In this document: positions 43,584 to 52,696 of the stretch, in pieces
Layout: every line of letters starts with the position of its first letter
Position numbering within the stretch: position 1 is the stretch's first letter
DNA from: Propionibacteriaceae bacterium
Lineage (GTDB): Bacteria > Actinomycetota > Actinomycetes > Propionibacteriales > Propionibacteriaceae
Direction: 5' to 3'
NCBI GenBank assembly: GCA_016717345.1
Contig: JADKFR010000007.1
Span: 62,001-126,000 of the forward strand
Length of the DNA stretch: 64,000 nt
Notes under the pieces: generated by a model
What the model was told of the DNA's origin: nothing
Databases searched by the model: none
The model's input: the letters and a program-made list of their open reading frames with translations, nothing else
Made by a program: the position numbers and the translations under genes

Positions 43584-43748
43584 ACAGCAGAGTCTGGCCG
43601 CTCACGCGACTCTCCGTCAGCAGGGTTGCCCAGATGTCGCCGGAGGTGGGCCACGATCCGCACCCCCCAGGGCACTTTCGGAGGCCGTGCTAGATTTCCT
43701 CGGGTTGGGAATGGGGATTGTCCCGGCTTGAGGACCTGAGGGGGCCCG

Positions 43749-44726
43749 GTGGCGGAGACCAGCACGGCCGAAGCCCGCGACGTGGCGGGTGAGGTTGTCG
43801 GACGCACTCCCTGGGAGATCACCCGCGCGAGGATCCGTCAGGACAAGGTCACGTTGGTGGCTTTCGGTGCTGCGATCTTCTTCATCCTGCTTGCGCTCAG
43901 CGCTCCCCTGCTCACTCGATTCGGGGTGATCGACCCGTACAAGGCCAACACCGATCTGGTCGGAGGGCTGGGCTCGATGCCGATCGGCCCGCTCGGCGGC
44001 GTCTCCGGCCAGCACTGGATGGGCGTCGAGCCGGGAACCGGACGTGACCTGTTCGCGCGGGTGATCTCGGGGCTCACCGTGTCGCTGGTGGTCGCCACCC
44101 TGGCCGTCCTCCTGTCGGTGGTGCTCGGCACGATCATCGGCATCGTCTCCGGCAGCGCCGGGGGACGGATCGACTGGTTCTTCTCCCGCCTCACCGACTT
44201 CTTCCTCAGCTTCCCCCAGACCCTGATGCTGGTCGCGCTGTCCACCATCGTCATCGACATCCTGCAGGCCGCCTTGGGGATGGAACGCACGCCGGCCTCC
44301 ATGCTGTTCATGATCCTGGTGATGGGCCTCTTCGGTTGGCCCTTCTTCGCCCGCATCATCCGCGGACAGGTGCTCTCACTGAAGGAACGTGAGTTCATCG
44401 AGGCAGCACGCTCGCTGGGAGCCAAGCAGTACCGCATCTACTTCAAGGAACTGCTCCCCCACCTGTGGGCACCGATCCTCGTCTACACCACGCTGATCAT
44501 GCCCCAGAACATCGCCACCGAAGCGGCCCTCGGCTTCCTCGGCGTGGGCATCCAGGCGCCGACACCATCGTTCGGGTCGATCCTGAACGACTCGGTCCAC
44601 TACGCCACATCGGACCCGGCCTACTTCATCTTCCCCGGCGTCACGCTGTTCCTGGTCGTGCTCTCCTTCAACCTCCTCGGCGACGGCTTGCGGGACGCGC
44701 TGGACCCGAAGGCCGACCGGCAGTGA
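43749..44726 (+). CDS. oppC: Peptide ABC transporter permease (OppC-like)
   Basis: A 325-residue permease with six hydrophobic segments after a 30-residue polar N-terminus. GMERTP... GLFGWPFFARIIRGQVLSLKEREFIEAARSLGAKQYRIYFKELLPHL contains the EAA loop, and AALGFLGVGIQAPTPSFGSIL is typical of OppC/DppC. The GTG at 43749 has GAGGGGG upstream. A TAGATT box (43690-43695) may be the -10 of the operon. It is unusual that oppC comes first, before the binding protein. It pairs with OppB to form the channel for di- or oligopeptides. Confidence 0.9.
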   Translation: MAETSTAEARDVAGEVVGRTPWEITRARIRQDKVTLVAFGAAIFFILLALSAPLLTRFGVIDPYKANTDLVGGLGSMPIGPLGGVSGQHWMGVEPGTGRDLFARVISGLTVSLVVATLAVLLSVVLGTIIGIVSGSAGGRIDWFFSRLTDFFLSFPQTLMLVALSTIVIDILQAALGMERTPASMLFMILVMGLFGWPFFARIIRGQVLSLKEREFIEAARSLGAKQYRIYFKELLPHLWAPILVYTTLIMPQNIATEAALGFLGVGIQAPTPSFGSILNDSVHYATSDPAYFIFPGVTLFLVVLSFNLLGDGLRDALDPKADRQ

Positions 44727-44791
44727 CGCAGCCCCACAATGCTCCCGCCCCCAACCACCACCCACACAAGTAGTACAAAGGAGAGCGCCGA

Positions 44792-46534
44792 ATGAAGCGC
44801 ACGAAAGTAGTCGCCAGCGTGGCGACGGGCCTGGCTCTGGCCCTGGCCGTCAGCGCCTGTGGGACGGGCGGCACGCCCAGCGCCACCGGCACGACCGGGG
44901 GGAATGCCGGCACGCCGACCGCCGGCGGCACCCTGAGCATCCTGTCCGGGACGGCCACGGAGCACTGGGATCCCCAGCGCGTCTACGTCGGCGTCAACAT
45001 CGAATCCGGCAACCGGCTGTTCACCCGCACCCTGACGACGTTCGGCCCGGTGGCCAAGGACGGCGACCAGGCGACCCTGGTGGCCGACGCCGCCACCGAT
45101 GTCGGCACCGCGAGTGACGGCGGCAAGACCTGGAAGTTCACCATCAAGGACGGCATCAAGTGGGAGGACGGCAAGACCGTCACCTGCGAGGACTTCGCCT
45201 ACGGCGTCTCGCGGACCTTCGCTGTTGACGTCATCACCGGCGGCCCGAACTACGCCATCGCCTTCCTCGACATCCCGAAGAACAGCGACGGCAGCTCCAA
45301 GTTCGCCGGCCCCTACAAGAAGACCGGTCAGGACCTGTTCGACAAGGCCGTGACCTGCTCCGGCAGCGAGCTGACCTTCAAGCTGAGCCAGCCGGTCAAC
45401 GACTTCAACATGGCTGTGACCATGACCGCCTTCGCCGCGTTCCGCAAGGACAAGGATCAGGGCGACAAGTCGAACTTCGCGATCTTCTCCAACGGGCCGT
45501 ACAAGATCGACGGCAACTGGACGACCAACAAGGGCGGCACCTTCGTCCGCAACGACCAGTGGGACCCGGCGACCGACACGATCCGCAAGGCCTACCCCGA
45601 CAAGATCACGTGGGACGAGTCGCTGACCCAGGAAACCCTGTACGAGCGCCTCATCGCCAACCAGGGCGCTGACCAGAACGCCATCACCTTCGATCAGGCT
45701 CCCGTCACCGCCCTGGCGAACGTGGCCGGTGGCGCGGAGGGCCGCAACTCGATCGTGGCTTCGCCGTACACCCGCTACCTGGTGCCGAACTTCAAGTCCA
45801 AGGTGTTCAGCAACGACAAGGCCCGCGAGGCCCTGGCTCTGGCCGCCGACCGCAGCGCCTACGTCACCGCCGCCGGCGGCGCGCAGGTGGTGCAGGCGAC
45901 GAACTCGCTGATCAACCCGGCATTGCAGGCTTTCCCGAACACCCCGATGCTGGCGGGCGACAAGGGCGACCCGACCAAGGCCAAGGAGGCCCTCCAGGCC
46001 GCCGGCCTGACCGCTCCGGTCAAGATCACCGTGGCGTACCGCAAGAACGACACGCTCGACAAGGTGTTCTCCGGCCTCAAGACCGCGTGGGACGCCGCCG
46101 GCTTCGACACCACGCTGGTCGGCATTCCGGCCGAGCAGTACTACAGCACGTTGCAGTCTCCTGACGCGGCGAACAAGTACGACGCCTACTGGGCCGGCTG
46201 GGGTGCTGACTGGCCGTCCGGCTCGACGGTGATCCCGGCGCTGCTGGACTCCCGGGTGAACATCTCCGCTGGTGGGCCCGGTCAGGACTACGGGTACTTC
46301 TCCTCCGACGAGTTCAACGCCGGCATCGACAAGGCTTACGCCATCGCCGATCAGGCGGAGCGCGAGAAGGCCTGGGGCGCCCTCGACACCGAGGCCGTCA
46401 CCAAGTACTTCGCGATCATCCCCCTGATCAACGACAAGTACGTCTTCGTCCATGGAAGCAACGTCCAAGGCGCCGTCGTGAACACCACGTTCACCGGCTA
46501 CTACGACCTGGCGAACGTCAGCGTCAAGCACTGA
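44792..46534 (+). CDS. oppA: Peptide-binding lipoprotein (OppA/DppA-like)
   Basis: A 580-residue solute-binding protein of family 5. The signal peptide ends in the lipobox VSAC (C23), then a G/T/S-rich linker. The mature part has GGTLSILSGTATEHWDPQRVYVG, WKFTIKDGIKWEDGKTVTCEDFAYGVSR and DAYWAGWGADWPSGSTV, as usual for the group. AAAGGAGAG precedes the ATG. It captures peptides outside the cell and hands them to OppBC. A 13-bp hairpin follows its stop, which would favour high levels of this message over the rest of the operon. Peptide specificity is not deducible. Confidence 0.92.
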   Translation: MKRTKVVASVATGLALALAVSACGTGGTPSATGTTGGNAGTPTAGGTLSILSGTATEHWDPQRVYVGVNIESGNRLFTRTLTTFGPVAKDGDQATLVADAATDVGTASDGGKTWKFTIKDGIKWEDGKTVTCEDFAYGVSRTFAVDVITGGPNYAIAFLDIPKNSDGSSKFAGPYKKTGQDLFDKAVTCSGSELTFKLSQPVNDFNMAVTMTAFAAFRKDKDQGDKSNFAIFSNGPYKIDGNWTTNKGGTFVRNDQWDPATDTIRKAYPDKITWDESLTQETLYERLIANQGADQNAITFDQAPVTALANVAGGAEGRNSIVASPYTRYLVPNFKSKVFSNDKAREALALAADRSAYVTAAGGAQVVQATNSLINPALQAFPNTPMLAGDKGDPTKAKEALQAAGLTAPVKITVAYRKNDTLDKVFSGLKTAWDAAGFDTTLVGIPAEQYYSTLQSPDAANKYDAYWAGWGADWPSGSTVIPALLDSRVNISAGGPGQDYGYFSSDEFNAGIDKAYAIADQAEREKAWGALDTEAVTKYFAIIPLINDKYVFVHGSNVQGAVVNTTFTGYYDLANVSVKH

Positions 46535-46540
46535 GTGAGA

Positions 46541-46569
46541 ATGGGGGGTGCGCCCGGCGCACCCCCCAT
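46541..46569 (+). terminator. Intercistronic stem-loop oppA-oppB
   Basis: Perfect 13-bp stem ATGGGGGGTGCGC / GCGCACCCCCCAT with a CCG loop, seven bases after the oppA stop and 22 before oppB. Likely partial terminator or stabiliser that sets the excess of binding protein over permease. Confidence 0.8.
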
Positions 46570-46591
46570 TCCCGCCCCAAGGGAGATCCGC

Positions 46592-47608
46592 GTGTTCTAC
46601 TACGTCCTCAGGCGGTTGGCCACCGTCGTGGTGATGCTGTTCCTGATCACCGCCACGACCTTCGCGTTGTTCTTCGCCTCGCCGATCGACCCGGCGCGCT
46701 ACACCTGCGGCAAGAACTGCACGCCGATCATCCTGGAGGGCAACCGCAAGGCGCTCGGCTACGACCAGCCGGCGATCGTCCAGTACGGCAAGTTCATCCA
46801 GGGCCTGTTCGTCGGCCGCGAGTTCCCCGACAACGCCGAGTTGCGGGCGCAGTACCCCGAGCAGATCGTGGAATGTCCCGCGCCCTGCCTCGGCTATTCC
46901 CCCAGCCAGCACCGCACCATCAACGAGATGGTGTCCGAGGCGTGGCCCATCTCACTGTCCATCGCCATCGGCGCCTTCATCCTGTGGATGCTGATCGGTG
47001 TCGGCGGCGGCGTCGTGGCCGCCCTGAACAAAGGACGATGGCAGGACCGAGGCATCGTCGGCGCGGCGCTGATCGGGTTCTCGTTGCCCACCTTCTTCGT
47101 CGGTCTGGTGCTGTTGACCTTCCCCGCCATCAAGTGGGGTTGGCTACCCATTCCCAGCTACGTCCCCTTCTTCGAGGACCCCGTGAACTGGGCGCTCAAC
47201 CTGGTGCTGCCCTGGATCACCCTCGCCTTCTTCTTCGCGGCCAGCTACGTCCGCCTCACCCGCGCCTACATGATCGAAACCATGAGCGAGGACTACATCC
47301 GCACGGCCCGCGCGAAGGGCGTGGGCAAGTGGCAGGTGATCGTCCGGCACGGCCTGCGCGCGTCCCTCACCCCGATCGTGACTGCCGCCGGCCTCGACCT
47401 GGGCACCCTGCTGGGTGGTGCCATCATCACTGAGAGCGTCTTCTCGATGCACGGGTTGGGCTACCTGGCGGTGCACTCGGTCACCAACATGGACCTGCCG
47501 ACGATCGTCGCCCTGGTGCTCATCGTGTCGGCCTTCATCGTGCTCGCAAATATGGTCGTCGACATCGCCTACGGCTTCATCGACCCGAGAGTGAAACTGG
47601 CCGGATGA
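46592..47608 (+). CDS. oppB: Peptide ABC transporter permease (OppB-like)
   Basis: A 338-residue permease, starting VFYYVLRRLATVVVMLFLITATTFALFFASPIDPA, the OppB/DppB opening. The EAA loop is YIRTARAKGVGKWQVIVRHGLRASLTPIV, followed by GTLLGGAIITESVFSMHGLGYLAV. A longer than usual loop with cysteines (YTCGKNCTPII, VECPAPCLGY) follows the first helix, on the external side; a disulfide is possible. The GTG at 46592 has AAGGGAGA nine bases upstream, better than the open frame to 46535 which would run through the hairpin. Its stop overlaps the oppD start. Confidence 0.9.
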   Translation: MFYYVLRRLATVVVMLFLITATTFALFFASPIDPARYTCGKNCTPIILEGNRKALGYDQPAIVQYGKFIQGLFVGREFPDNAELRAQYPEQIVECPAPCLGYSPSQHRTINEMVSEAWPISLSIAIGAFILWMLIGVGGGVVAALNKGRWQDRGIVGAALIGFSLPTFFVGLVLLTFPAIKWGWLPIPSYVPFFEDPVNWALNLVLPWITLAFFFAASYVRLTRAYMIETMSEDYIRTARAKGVGKWQVIVRHGLRASLTPIVTAAGLDLGTLLGGAIITESVFSMHGLGYLAVHSVTNMDLPTIVALVLIVSAFIVLANMVVDIAYGFIDPRVKLAG

Positions 47609-48624
47609 ACAACTTCCTGCGCGTACGCGACCTGAAGGTCCACTTCCCCACCGACGACGGGGTGGTCAAGGCCGTGGATGGCCTGAGCTTCAACCTCGAG
47701 AAGGGGAAGACCCTCGGCATCGTCGGGGAGTCCGGTTCCGGCAAGTCGGTCACCTCCCTGGCCGTCATGGGGTTGCATCGGGGGTCCCGCGCCCAGCTCA
47801 GCGGGGAGATCTGGCTCGATGACCAGGACCTGCTGAAGGTCTCGGACGAAGAACTCCGCAGCCTGCGTGGCCGGAAGATGGCGATGATCTTCCAGGATCC
47901 ACTCTCTGCCATGCATCCGTACTACACCGTCGGCACCCAGCTGGCCGAGGGCCTTCTGGTGCACTCGAAGGTGTCCAAGAAGGCCGCCCGCACGACGGTG
48001 ATCGAGATGCTGGCACGGGTGGGCATCCCGAACCCGGACAAGCGGGTCGACCAGTACCCGCACGAATTCTCCGGCGGCATGCGCCAGCGCGCGATGATCG
48101 CGATGGCGCTGATCAACAACCCTGAGCTGCTGATCGCCGATGAACCAACCACCGCGCTGGACGTCACCGTCCAGGCCCAGATCCTTGACCTGATGCGCGA
48201 CCTGCAGGCTGAGTTCGGTTCGGCGATCATCATGATCACCCATGACCTGGGCGTGGTGGCCGAGATCGCCGACGACGTCCTGGTGATGTACGGCGGCAAG
48301 GCCGTTGAGTACGCCGAGGTCGACGACCTCTTCCACCAACCGGACCATCCCTACACCTGGGGCCTGCTGACCTCGATGCCGCGACTCGACCGGATCACCC
48401 AGGAACGACTGATCCCGGTGGCCGGCAACCCGCCGTCGCTGATCAACATCCCACCGGGGTGCGCGTTCAACCCCCGCTGCGCCTTCCAGGAGTTCGCCGC
48501 CTGCGCCTGCAACGAGGTCGTCCCCGAACTGGCCGAGTCGTACCCCAACCACGACTCGCGCTGTCACATCCCCGTCGCCACGCGTGCGCAGCTCTTCGCT
48601 GACAGCATCGCCCCGAGGTTGTAG
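47605..48624 (+). CDS. oppD: Peptide ABC transporter ATP-binding protein (OppD-like)
   Basis: A 339-residue ATPase with Walker A GESGSGKSV, Q loop MIFQDPLSAMHPYYTVG, signature FSGGMRQRAMIAMAL, Walker B LLIADEPTTALDVTVQ and switch ITHDLGVV. The C-terminal extension holds the Opp/Dpp cysteine motif (PGCAFNPRCAFQEFAACACNE...SRCHIP), which binds an iron-sulfur cluster in related peptide importers; here it has an extra cysteine (ACAC). The ATG overlaps the oppB stop. Works as a heterodimer with OppF. Confidence 0.93.
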   Translation: MNNFLRVRDLKVHFPTDDGVVKAVDGLSFNLEKGKTLGIVGESGSGKSVTSLAVMGLHRGSRAQLSGEIWLDDQDLLKVSDEELRSLRGRKMAMIFQDPLSAMHPYYTVGTQLAEGLLVHSKVSKKAARTTVIEMLARVGIPNPDKRVDQYPHEFSGGMRQRAMIAMALINNPELLIADEPTTALDVTVQAQILDLMRDLQAEFGSAIIMITHDLGVVAEIADDVLVMYGGKAVEYAEVDDLFHQPDHPYTWGLLTSMPRLDRITQERLIPVAGNPPSLINIPPGCAFNPRCAFQEFAACACNEVVPELAESYPNHDSRCHIPVATRAQLFADSIAPRL

Positions 48625-48632
48625 GAGAAGCC

Positions 48633-49613
48633 GTGAGCCTGCTCCAGGTAACCGATCTGCAGAAGTACTTCCCCACCTACAGCCAGAAGCTGCTGCGCAA
48701 GGAAGGTGCCCCGGTCAAAGCGGTCGACGGGCTCAGCCTGAAGCTCGATCCCGGCGAGACCCTCGGGCTGGTGGGCGAGTCCGGCTGCGGCAAGTCGACC
48801 GCCGGACGCACCATCCTCCGCCTGCTCGATCCCACCGGGGGGAAGATCGAGTTCGAGGGCAAGGACATCACCCACGCCAAGGGCGACGAACTGCGGCGCC
48901 TGCGCCGCGACGTCCAAATGGTCTTCCAGGACCCGTACGGATCGCTGAACCCCAGGCACCCGGTCGGTGCCATCATCGCGGCCCCGTTCGAGATCCAGGG
49001 CGTCACCCCCGCCGGCGGGGTGAAGAAGGCCGTGCAGGACCTGATGGCGAGGGTGGGTCTCAACCCCGAGCACTACAACCGCTATCCGCACGAGTTCTCC
49101 GGCGGACAGCGCCAGCGGATCGGGGTCGCCCGCGCCATCGCCCTGAAGCCCAAGCTGGTGGTGTGCGACGAGCCCGTCTCGGCGCTGGATGTGTCCATCC
49201 AGGCGCAGGTGATCAACCTCCTGGAGGACATCCAGGAGGAGGAGAACCTGGCCTACGTCTTCATCGCCCATGACCTTTCGGTCGTTCGGCACATTTCCGA
49301 TCGGGTGATGGTGATGTACCTGGGCCGGACGATGGAGGTGACGGATCGGGACACCCTCTACGAGCGTCCGATGCACCCCTACACCCAGGCGCTGTTGTCG
49401 GCCGTCCCCGTTCCCGAGCCGCGCCGGGATCGGGAACGCATCCTGCTGACGGGTGACCTGCCAAGCCCGCAGAATCCCCCGTCGGGGTGTGTCTTCCGGA
49501 CCCGCTGCCCCAAGGCCGAGGAACGGTGCGTGGTGGAGATCCCGCTTCCGATCGAGATCGAGCCCGGTCATACCGTCGCCTGCCACTTCCCGGCCGCCCG
49601 CGTGGTGCTCTGA
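48633..49613 (+). CDS. oppF: Peptide ABC transporter ATP-binding protein (OppF-like)
   Basis: A 326-residue ATPase with Walker A GESGCGKST, MVFQDPYGSLNPRHPVG, signature FSGGQRQRIGVARAIAL, Walker B LVVCDEPVSALDVSIQ and switch IAHDLSVV. The C-terminus has the cysteine motif PSGCVFRTRCPKAEERC. GTAGGAGAAG precedes the GTG at 48633, eight bases after oppD. Last gene of the operon; a 19-bp hairpin follows. Confidence 0.93.
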   Translation: MSLLQVTDLQKYFPTYSQKLLRKEGAPVKAVDGLSLKLDPGETLGLVGESGCGKSTAGRTILRLLDPTGGKIEFEGKDITHAKGDELRRLRRDVQMVFQDPYGSLNPRHPVGAIIAAPFEIQGVTPAGGVKKAVQDLMARVGLNPEHYNRYPHEFSGGQRQRIGVARAIALKPKLVVCDEPVSALDVSIQAQVINLLEDIQEEENLAYVFIAHDLSVVRHISDRVMVMYLGRTMEVTDRDTLYERPMHPYTQALLSAVPVPEPRRDRERILLTGDLPSPQNPPSGCVFRTRCPKAEERCVVEIPLPIEIEPGHTVACHFPAARVVL

Positions 49614-49639
49614 CCCACCCTTCGGTACCCAGCCCGTCT

Positions 49640-49683
49640 CAGGTGGCAGTTGTGGCCCGTACTTGGGCCACAACTGCCACCTG
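49640..49683. terminator. Long perfect inverted repeat after oppF
   Basis: Arms CAGGTGGCAGTTGTGGCCC and GGGCCACAACTGCCACCTG (19 bp, no mismatch) with a GTACTT loop, 27 bases after oppF. No U-run. It probably ends the opp transcript; its length and symmetry suggest that it could also be a genome-wide repeat. Confidence 0.75.
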
Positions 49684-49862
49684 TCGTCGGTGGTGACCCC
49701 AGAGCCCCCGATCAGGCTCCGCACAGCAAACCCACAGACCCGATTCCTAGCGTGAGTGGTGACAGCAGAAGGCTCCAAAGGCTCACCGCCCCCTCGGCAG
49801 CCGCCTGACCAGGGCGGCCAAGGTGATGCCTCACCGCTCCACCAGTAGACCGGAATCGCACC

Positions 49863-51299
49863 ATGACCCTTACGCAGGTTCGCCCCGACCAAGCTCCCCC
49901 GGCTTCAGCCGTGGCGCCCCGGCGGCTGGTACCTCGCCGCCACCCACGTGCCTCCTCCCCGCTCATCCGCGACGGCATCGGGATGGCCACCTGGCTCAGC
50001 CTGCTGGTCGTGGTCGGCCTGTGGGTCGCCGGCGGCGGCGTTCAGGATCTCACCGGCTGGGGCAGCGGCTTGACCAGCATCGGCCGCCTGACCGGCCTGC
50101 TGTCGTCCGACCTCCTGCTGATCCAGGTGTTACTGATGGCCAGGATCCCGGTGGTCGAGCAGGCGTACGGTCAGGACGAACTCGCCGGACGCCACCGGCT
50201 GGTCGGCTTCACCTCGTTCAACCTGATGGTGGCCCACTTGGTGCTGATCAGCGCCGGCTATGCCGCGACCGCCGGGATCAACCCGTTCGTCCAGTTCTGG
50301 GAGATGGTGGTCGACTACCCCGGCATGCTGCTCGCCACCGCCGGCACCGGGTTCCTCATCCTGGTGACCGTGACCAGCATCCGCAAGGCTCGCAAGCGGC
50401 TGCGGTACGAGTCGTGGCACCTGCTCCACCTGTACGCCTACCTGGGCGTGGGGCTGGCGATACCCCACCAGTTGTGGACCGGCCAGGAGTTCCTCGCCAG
50501 CCCCGTTGCCGCCATCTACTGGTGGACGCTGTGGATCGCCGCCGCGGGCGCGGTCCTCGTCTGGCGGCTCGGCCTTCCCCTCTACCGCACGCTGCGCCAC
50601 GATCTGCGAGTGAGCGCCGTCGTCCGCGAAAGCCCCGACATCATCTCGGTCTGGATGCGCGGCCGCGACCTGGATCGGCTCCCGGTGGCCTCAGGCCAGT
50701 TCTTCACGTGGCGCTTCCTCACGGGCCCGGGCTGGACCCGAGGCCACCCGTACTCGCTCTCGGCCGCCCCCACCGGCGACACACTGCGGATCACGGTGAA
50801 GGACCTCGGTGACGGCAGTCGAGCCCTGGCGGAGGTGCCGGTCGGCACCCGGGTAGCCATCGAGGGACCGTACGGACGGCTGCACGCCGGCGCTCGGAGC
50901 CGCCCGAAGGTGACCCTGATGGGCTCGGGGATCGGCATCACCCCGCTGCGCGCGATCCTGGAGGACCTGCCCCAGCGTCCCGGGGACGTGACCGTCATCT
51001 ACCGGGCGAGCACCGAGCACGACCTCGTGCTCACGCGAGAACTGGAGCAACTCGCCACCCAGCGCGGCGCTCGACTCTTCCACGTCGTCGGGCCACGGGT
51101 GGCGGGGCGCGACAGCTGGCTGCCCCAGCAGGCCGTTCACCTCAGCGACGCCGACGCCCTGCGGCAACTGGTTCCCGATATCGCCGATCAGGACGTGTAC
51201 CTCTGCGGGGCGGACGGCTGGATGGCGTCGGCGCGCACAGCGGCCCTCTCCTGCGGTGTTCCCAGCAGCCGAATCCACCTCGAACGCTTCACCTGGTGA
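49863..51299 (+). CDS. Ferric-reductase-like transmembrane flavoprotein
   Basis: A 478-residue protein. After a basic N-terminus come six hydrophobic segments with histidines positioned for heme b (RHRLVGFTSFNLMVAHLVL, WHLLHLYAYLGVGLAIPHQL), then a cytoplasmic ferredoxin-reductase module: FAD-binding RGHPYSLSAAP, glycine loop GSGIGITPLRAIL and a terminal FxW. It would carry electrons from NAD(P)H through hemes to the outside. The two following genes encode an FMN-binding protein and the enzyme that attaches FMN, so the acceptor is probably that protein rather than free iron. The 249-base upstream gap contains the opp hairpin and this promoter. Confidence 0.88.
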   Translation: MTLTQVRPDQAPPASAVAPRRLVPRRHPRASSPLIRDGIGMATWLSLLVVVGLWVAGGGVQDLTGWGSGLTSIGRLTGLLSSDLLLIQVLLMARIPVVEQAYGQDELAGRHRLVGFTSFNLMVAHLVLISAGYAATAGINPFVQFWEMVVDYPGMLLATAGTGFLILVTVTSIRKARKRLRYESWHLLHLYAYLGVGLAIPHQLWTGQEFLASPVAAIYWWTLWIAAAGAVLVWRLGLPLYRTLRHDLRVSAVVRESPDIISVWMRGRDLDRLPVASGQFFTWRFLTGPGWTRGHPYSLSAAPTGDTLRITVKDLGDGSRALAEVPVGTRVAIEGPYGRLHAGARSRPKVTLMGSGIGITPLRAILEDLPQRPGDVTVIYRASTEHDLVLTRELEQLATQRGARLFHVVGPRVAGRDSWLPQQAVHLSDADALRQLVPDIADQDVYLCGADGWMASARTAALSCGVPSSRIHLERFTW

Positions 51300-51331
51300 C
51301 CAGGTCACCCCTCGATCAGAAAGCCCTTCCC

Positions 51332-51847
51332 ATGCGACGCATCACCATGATCATCACCAGCACCATCGCCGCGGTCGTCCTGCTGTTCAGCTACCGCACC
51401 AGCACGAACGCCACCGCCGCCAACCCGGCCACCGCCGAGGACACCACCACGCCAACCTCGGGCTCGACAGCGGGGACCACCGTCACCCCCTCCGCCACGT
51501 CCAGTTCGACGTCCAGCGACTCGAGCTCAGGCTCCAGCAGCTCGGGCTCCGCGAGTTCCAGCGCGCTCAACTCCGGCACGTTCACCGGCGATGCCGTGAC
51601 CACCCGGTGGGGCGTCGTCCAGGTCCAGATCACCGTGGCCGACGGCACCATCACCGCGGCGAAGGCCCTCCAGTACCCCAACGAGAACGGCAAGGACCAG
51701 CAGATCAACGCCTACGCCATCCCGCTGCTGAATTCTGAGGTCACCCAGGCTCAGAGCGCCGAGATCGACGCCGTCTCCGGCGCCACGGTCACCAGCAACG
51801 GCTACCTCCAGTCGCTGCAATCGGCCATCGACGCGGCCCAACAGTGA
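51332..51847 (+). CDS. Exported FMN-binding domain protein
   Basis: A 171-residue protein with an N-terminal hydrophobic helix (MIITSTIAAVVLLFSY) that acts as signal or anchor, a long Ser/Thr-rich linker (about residues 24-80) and an FMN_bind domain (WGVVQVQITVADGTITAAKAL). The flavinylation motif SGATVTS (about 149-155) has the threonine to which ApbE attaches FMN by a phosphoester. No lipobox cysteine is seen. It sits between the reductase and apbE genes, and its stop overlaps the apbE start, so it is the expected electron carrier on the outer face. A start at 51296 (GTG) is possible. Confidence 0.87.
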   Translation: MRRITMIITSTIAAVVLLFSYRTSTNATAANPATAEDTTTPTSGSTAGTTVTPSATSSSTSSDSSSGSSSSGSASSSALNSGTFTGDAVTTRWGVVQVQITVADGTITAAKALQYPNENGKDQQINAYAIPLLNSEVTQAQSAEIDAVSGATVTSNGYLQSLQSAIDAAQQ

Positions 51848-52653
51848 CCGCCATGACGCTCACCTCAGACCTCGACGTGCCCCGACGGGCGTTCGTGGCC
51901 CAGATCATGGGCCTGCCGATCAGCCTCCACCTGCGAGGCCCGGGGGTCCGCACGCCCGCCGTCGAGGCCGCAGTGGAGCGCGCCTTCAGCGCGCTCCGCG
52001 CAGACGAGGCCGTGTTCAGCCCGTGGCAGGCCGACAGCGAGATCAGCCGGATCCAGCGGGGTGTTCTCAGCCTGGCGGACGCGTTGCCGCGGGTGCGCGA
52101 GGTCGCCCGGCTGTGTGATCGAGCATCCGCCCTGACCGGCGGCGCGTTCTCCGCGCAACTGCCCGGCCCGAACCATCAGACGGTGTTCAACCCCACCGGC
52201 CTGGTGAAGGGTTGGGCGGTCCAGCAGGCGTTCGACAACCTGCTCGCCGATCCGGCCCTTCGCGACCACGACGCCCTGATCAACGCCGGCGGTGATATCG
52301 CCGTGCAGTGCCGGCGCACCGACACCCCGGACTGGACGGTCGCCATCGAGGACCCCCGCGATCGGCAGCGGCCGTTGCGGACCCTGAAGCTCCGCTCCGG
52401 CGCGGTCGCCACGTCGGGGACGGCGGCCCGCGGCCGTCACATCATCGACCCGGCCACCGGAGAGCCGGTGCGCGAGGAGTTGCTGTCGGCGACCGTGATC
52501 GGGCCCGAGCTGACCTGGGCCGACGTGTACGCCACCGCGGCGTTCGTCCGTGGCCTGGGGGCGCTGACGTGGCTGGCGACCCTTCCCCACCATGTCGGTC
52601 TCCTGGTCACCGCGGACGGGACGGTGCTGACCACGGGCGGGCAGCCTGCCTGA
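51844..52653 (+). CDS. apbE: FAD:protein FMN transferase
   Basis: A 269-residue ApbE-family enzyme that moves FMN from FAD to a threonine of the target protein. Visible are VFNPTGLVKGWAVQQAFDNLL, the DALINAGGDIAVQ motif, SGAVATSGTAARGRHIIDPATGEP and TWADVYATAAFV with the metal-binding aspartate. No signal peptide is evident, so it may act in the cytoplasm unlike many ApbE proteins. The GTG at 51844 overlaps the preceding stop; an ATG lies three codons on. Its target is almost surely the FMN-binding protein just upstream. Confidence 0.92.
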   Translation: MTAMTLTSDLDVPRRAFVAQIMGLPISLHLRGPGVRTPAVEAAVERAFSALRADEAVFSPWQADSEISRIQRGVLSLADALPRVREVARLCDRASALTGGAFSAQLPGPNHQTVFNPTGLVKGWAVQQAFDNLLADPALRDHDALINAGGDIAVQCRRTDTPDWTVAIEDPRDRQRPLRTLKLRSGAVATSGTAARGRHIIDPATGEPVREELLSATVIGPELTWADVYATAAFVRGLGALTWLATLPHHVGLLVTADGTVLTTGGQPA

Positions 52654-52696
52654 GGACGACGGCCGAGCCCGCCGGACGACGGGTCGCCGAGGATCG

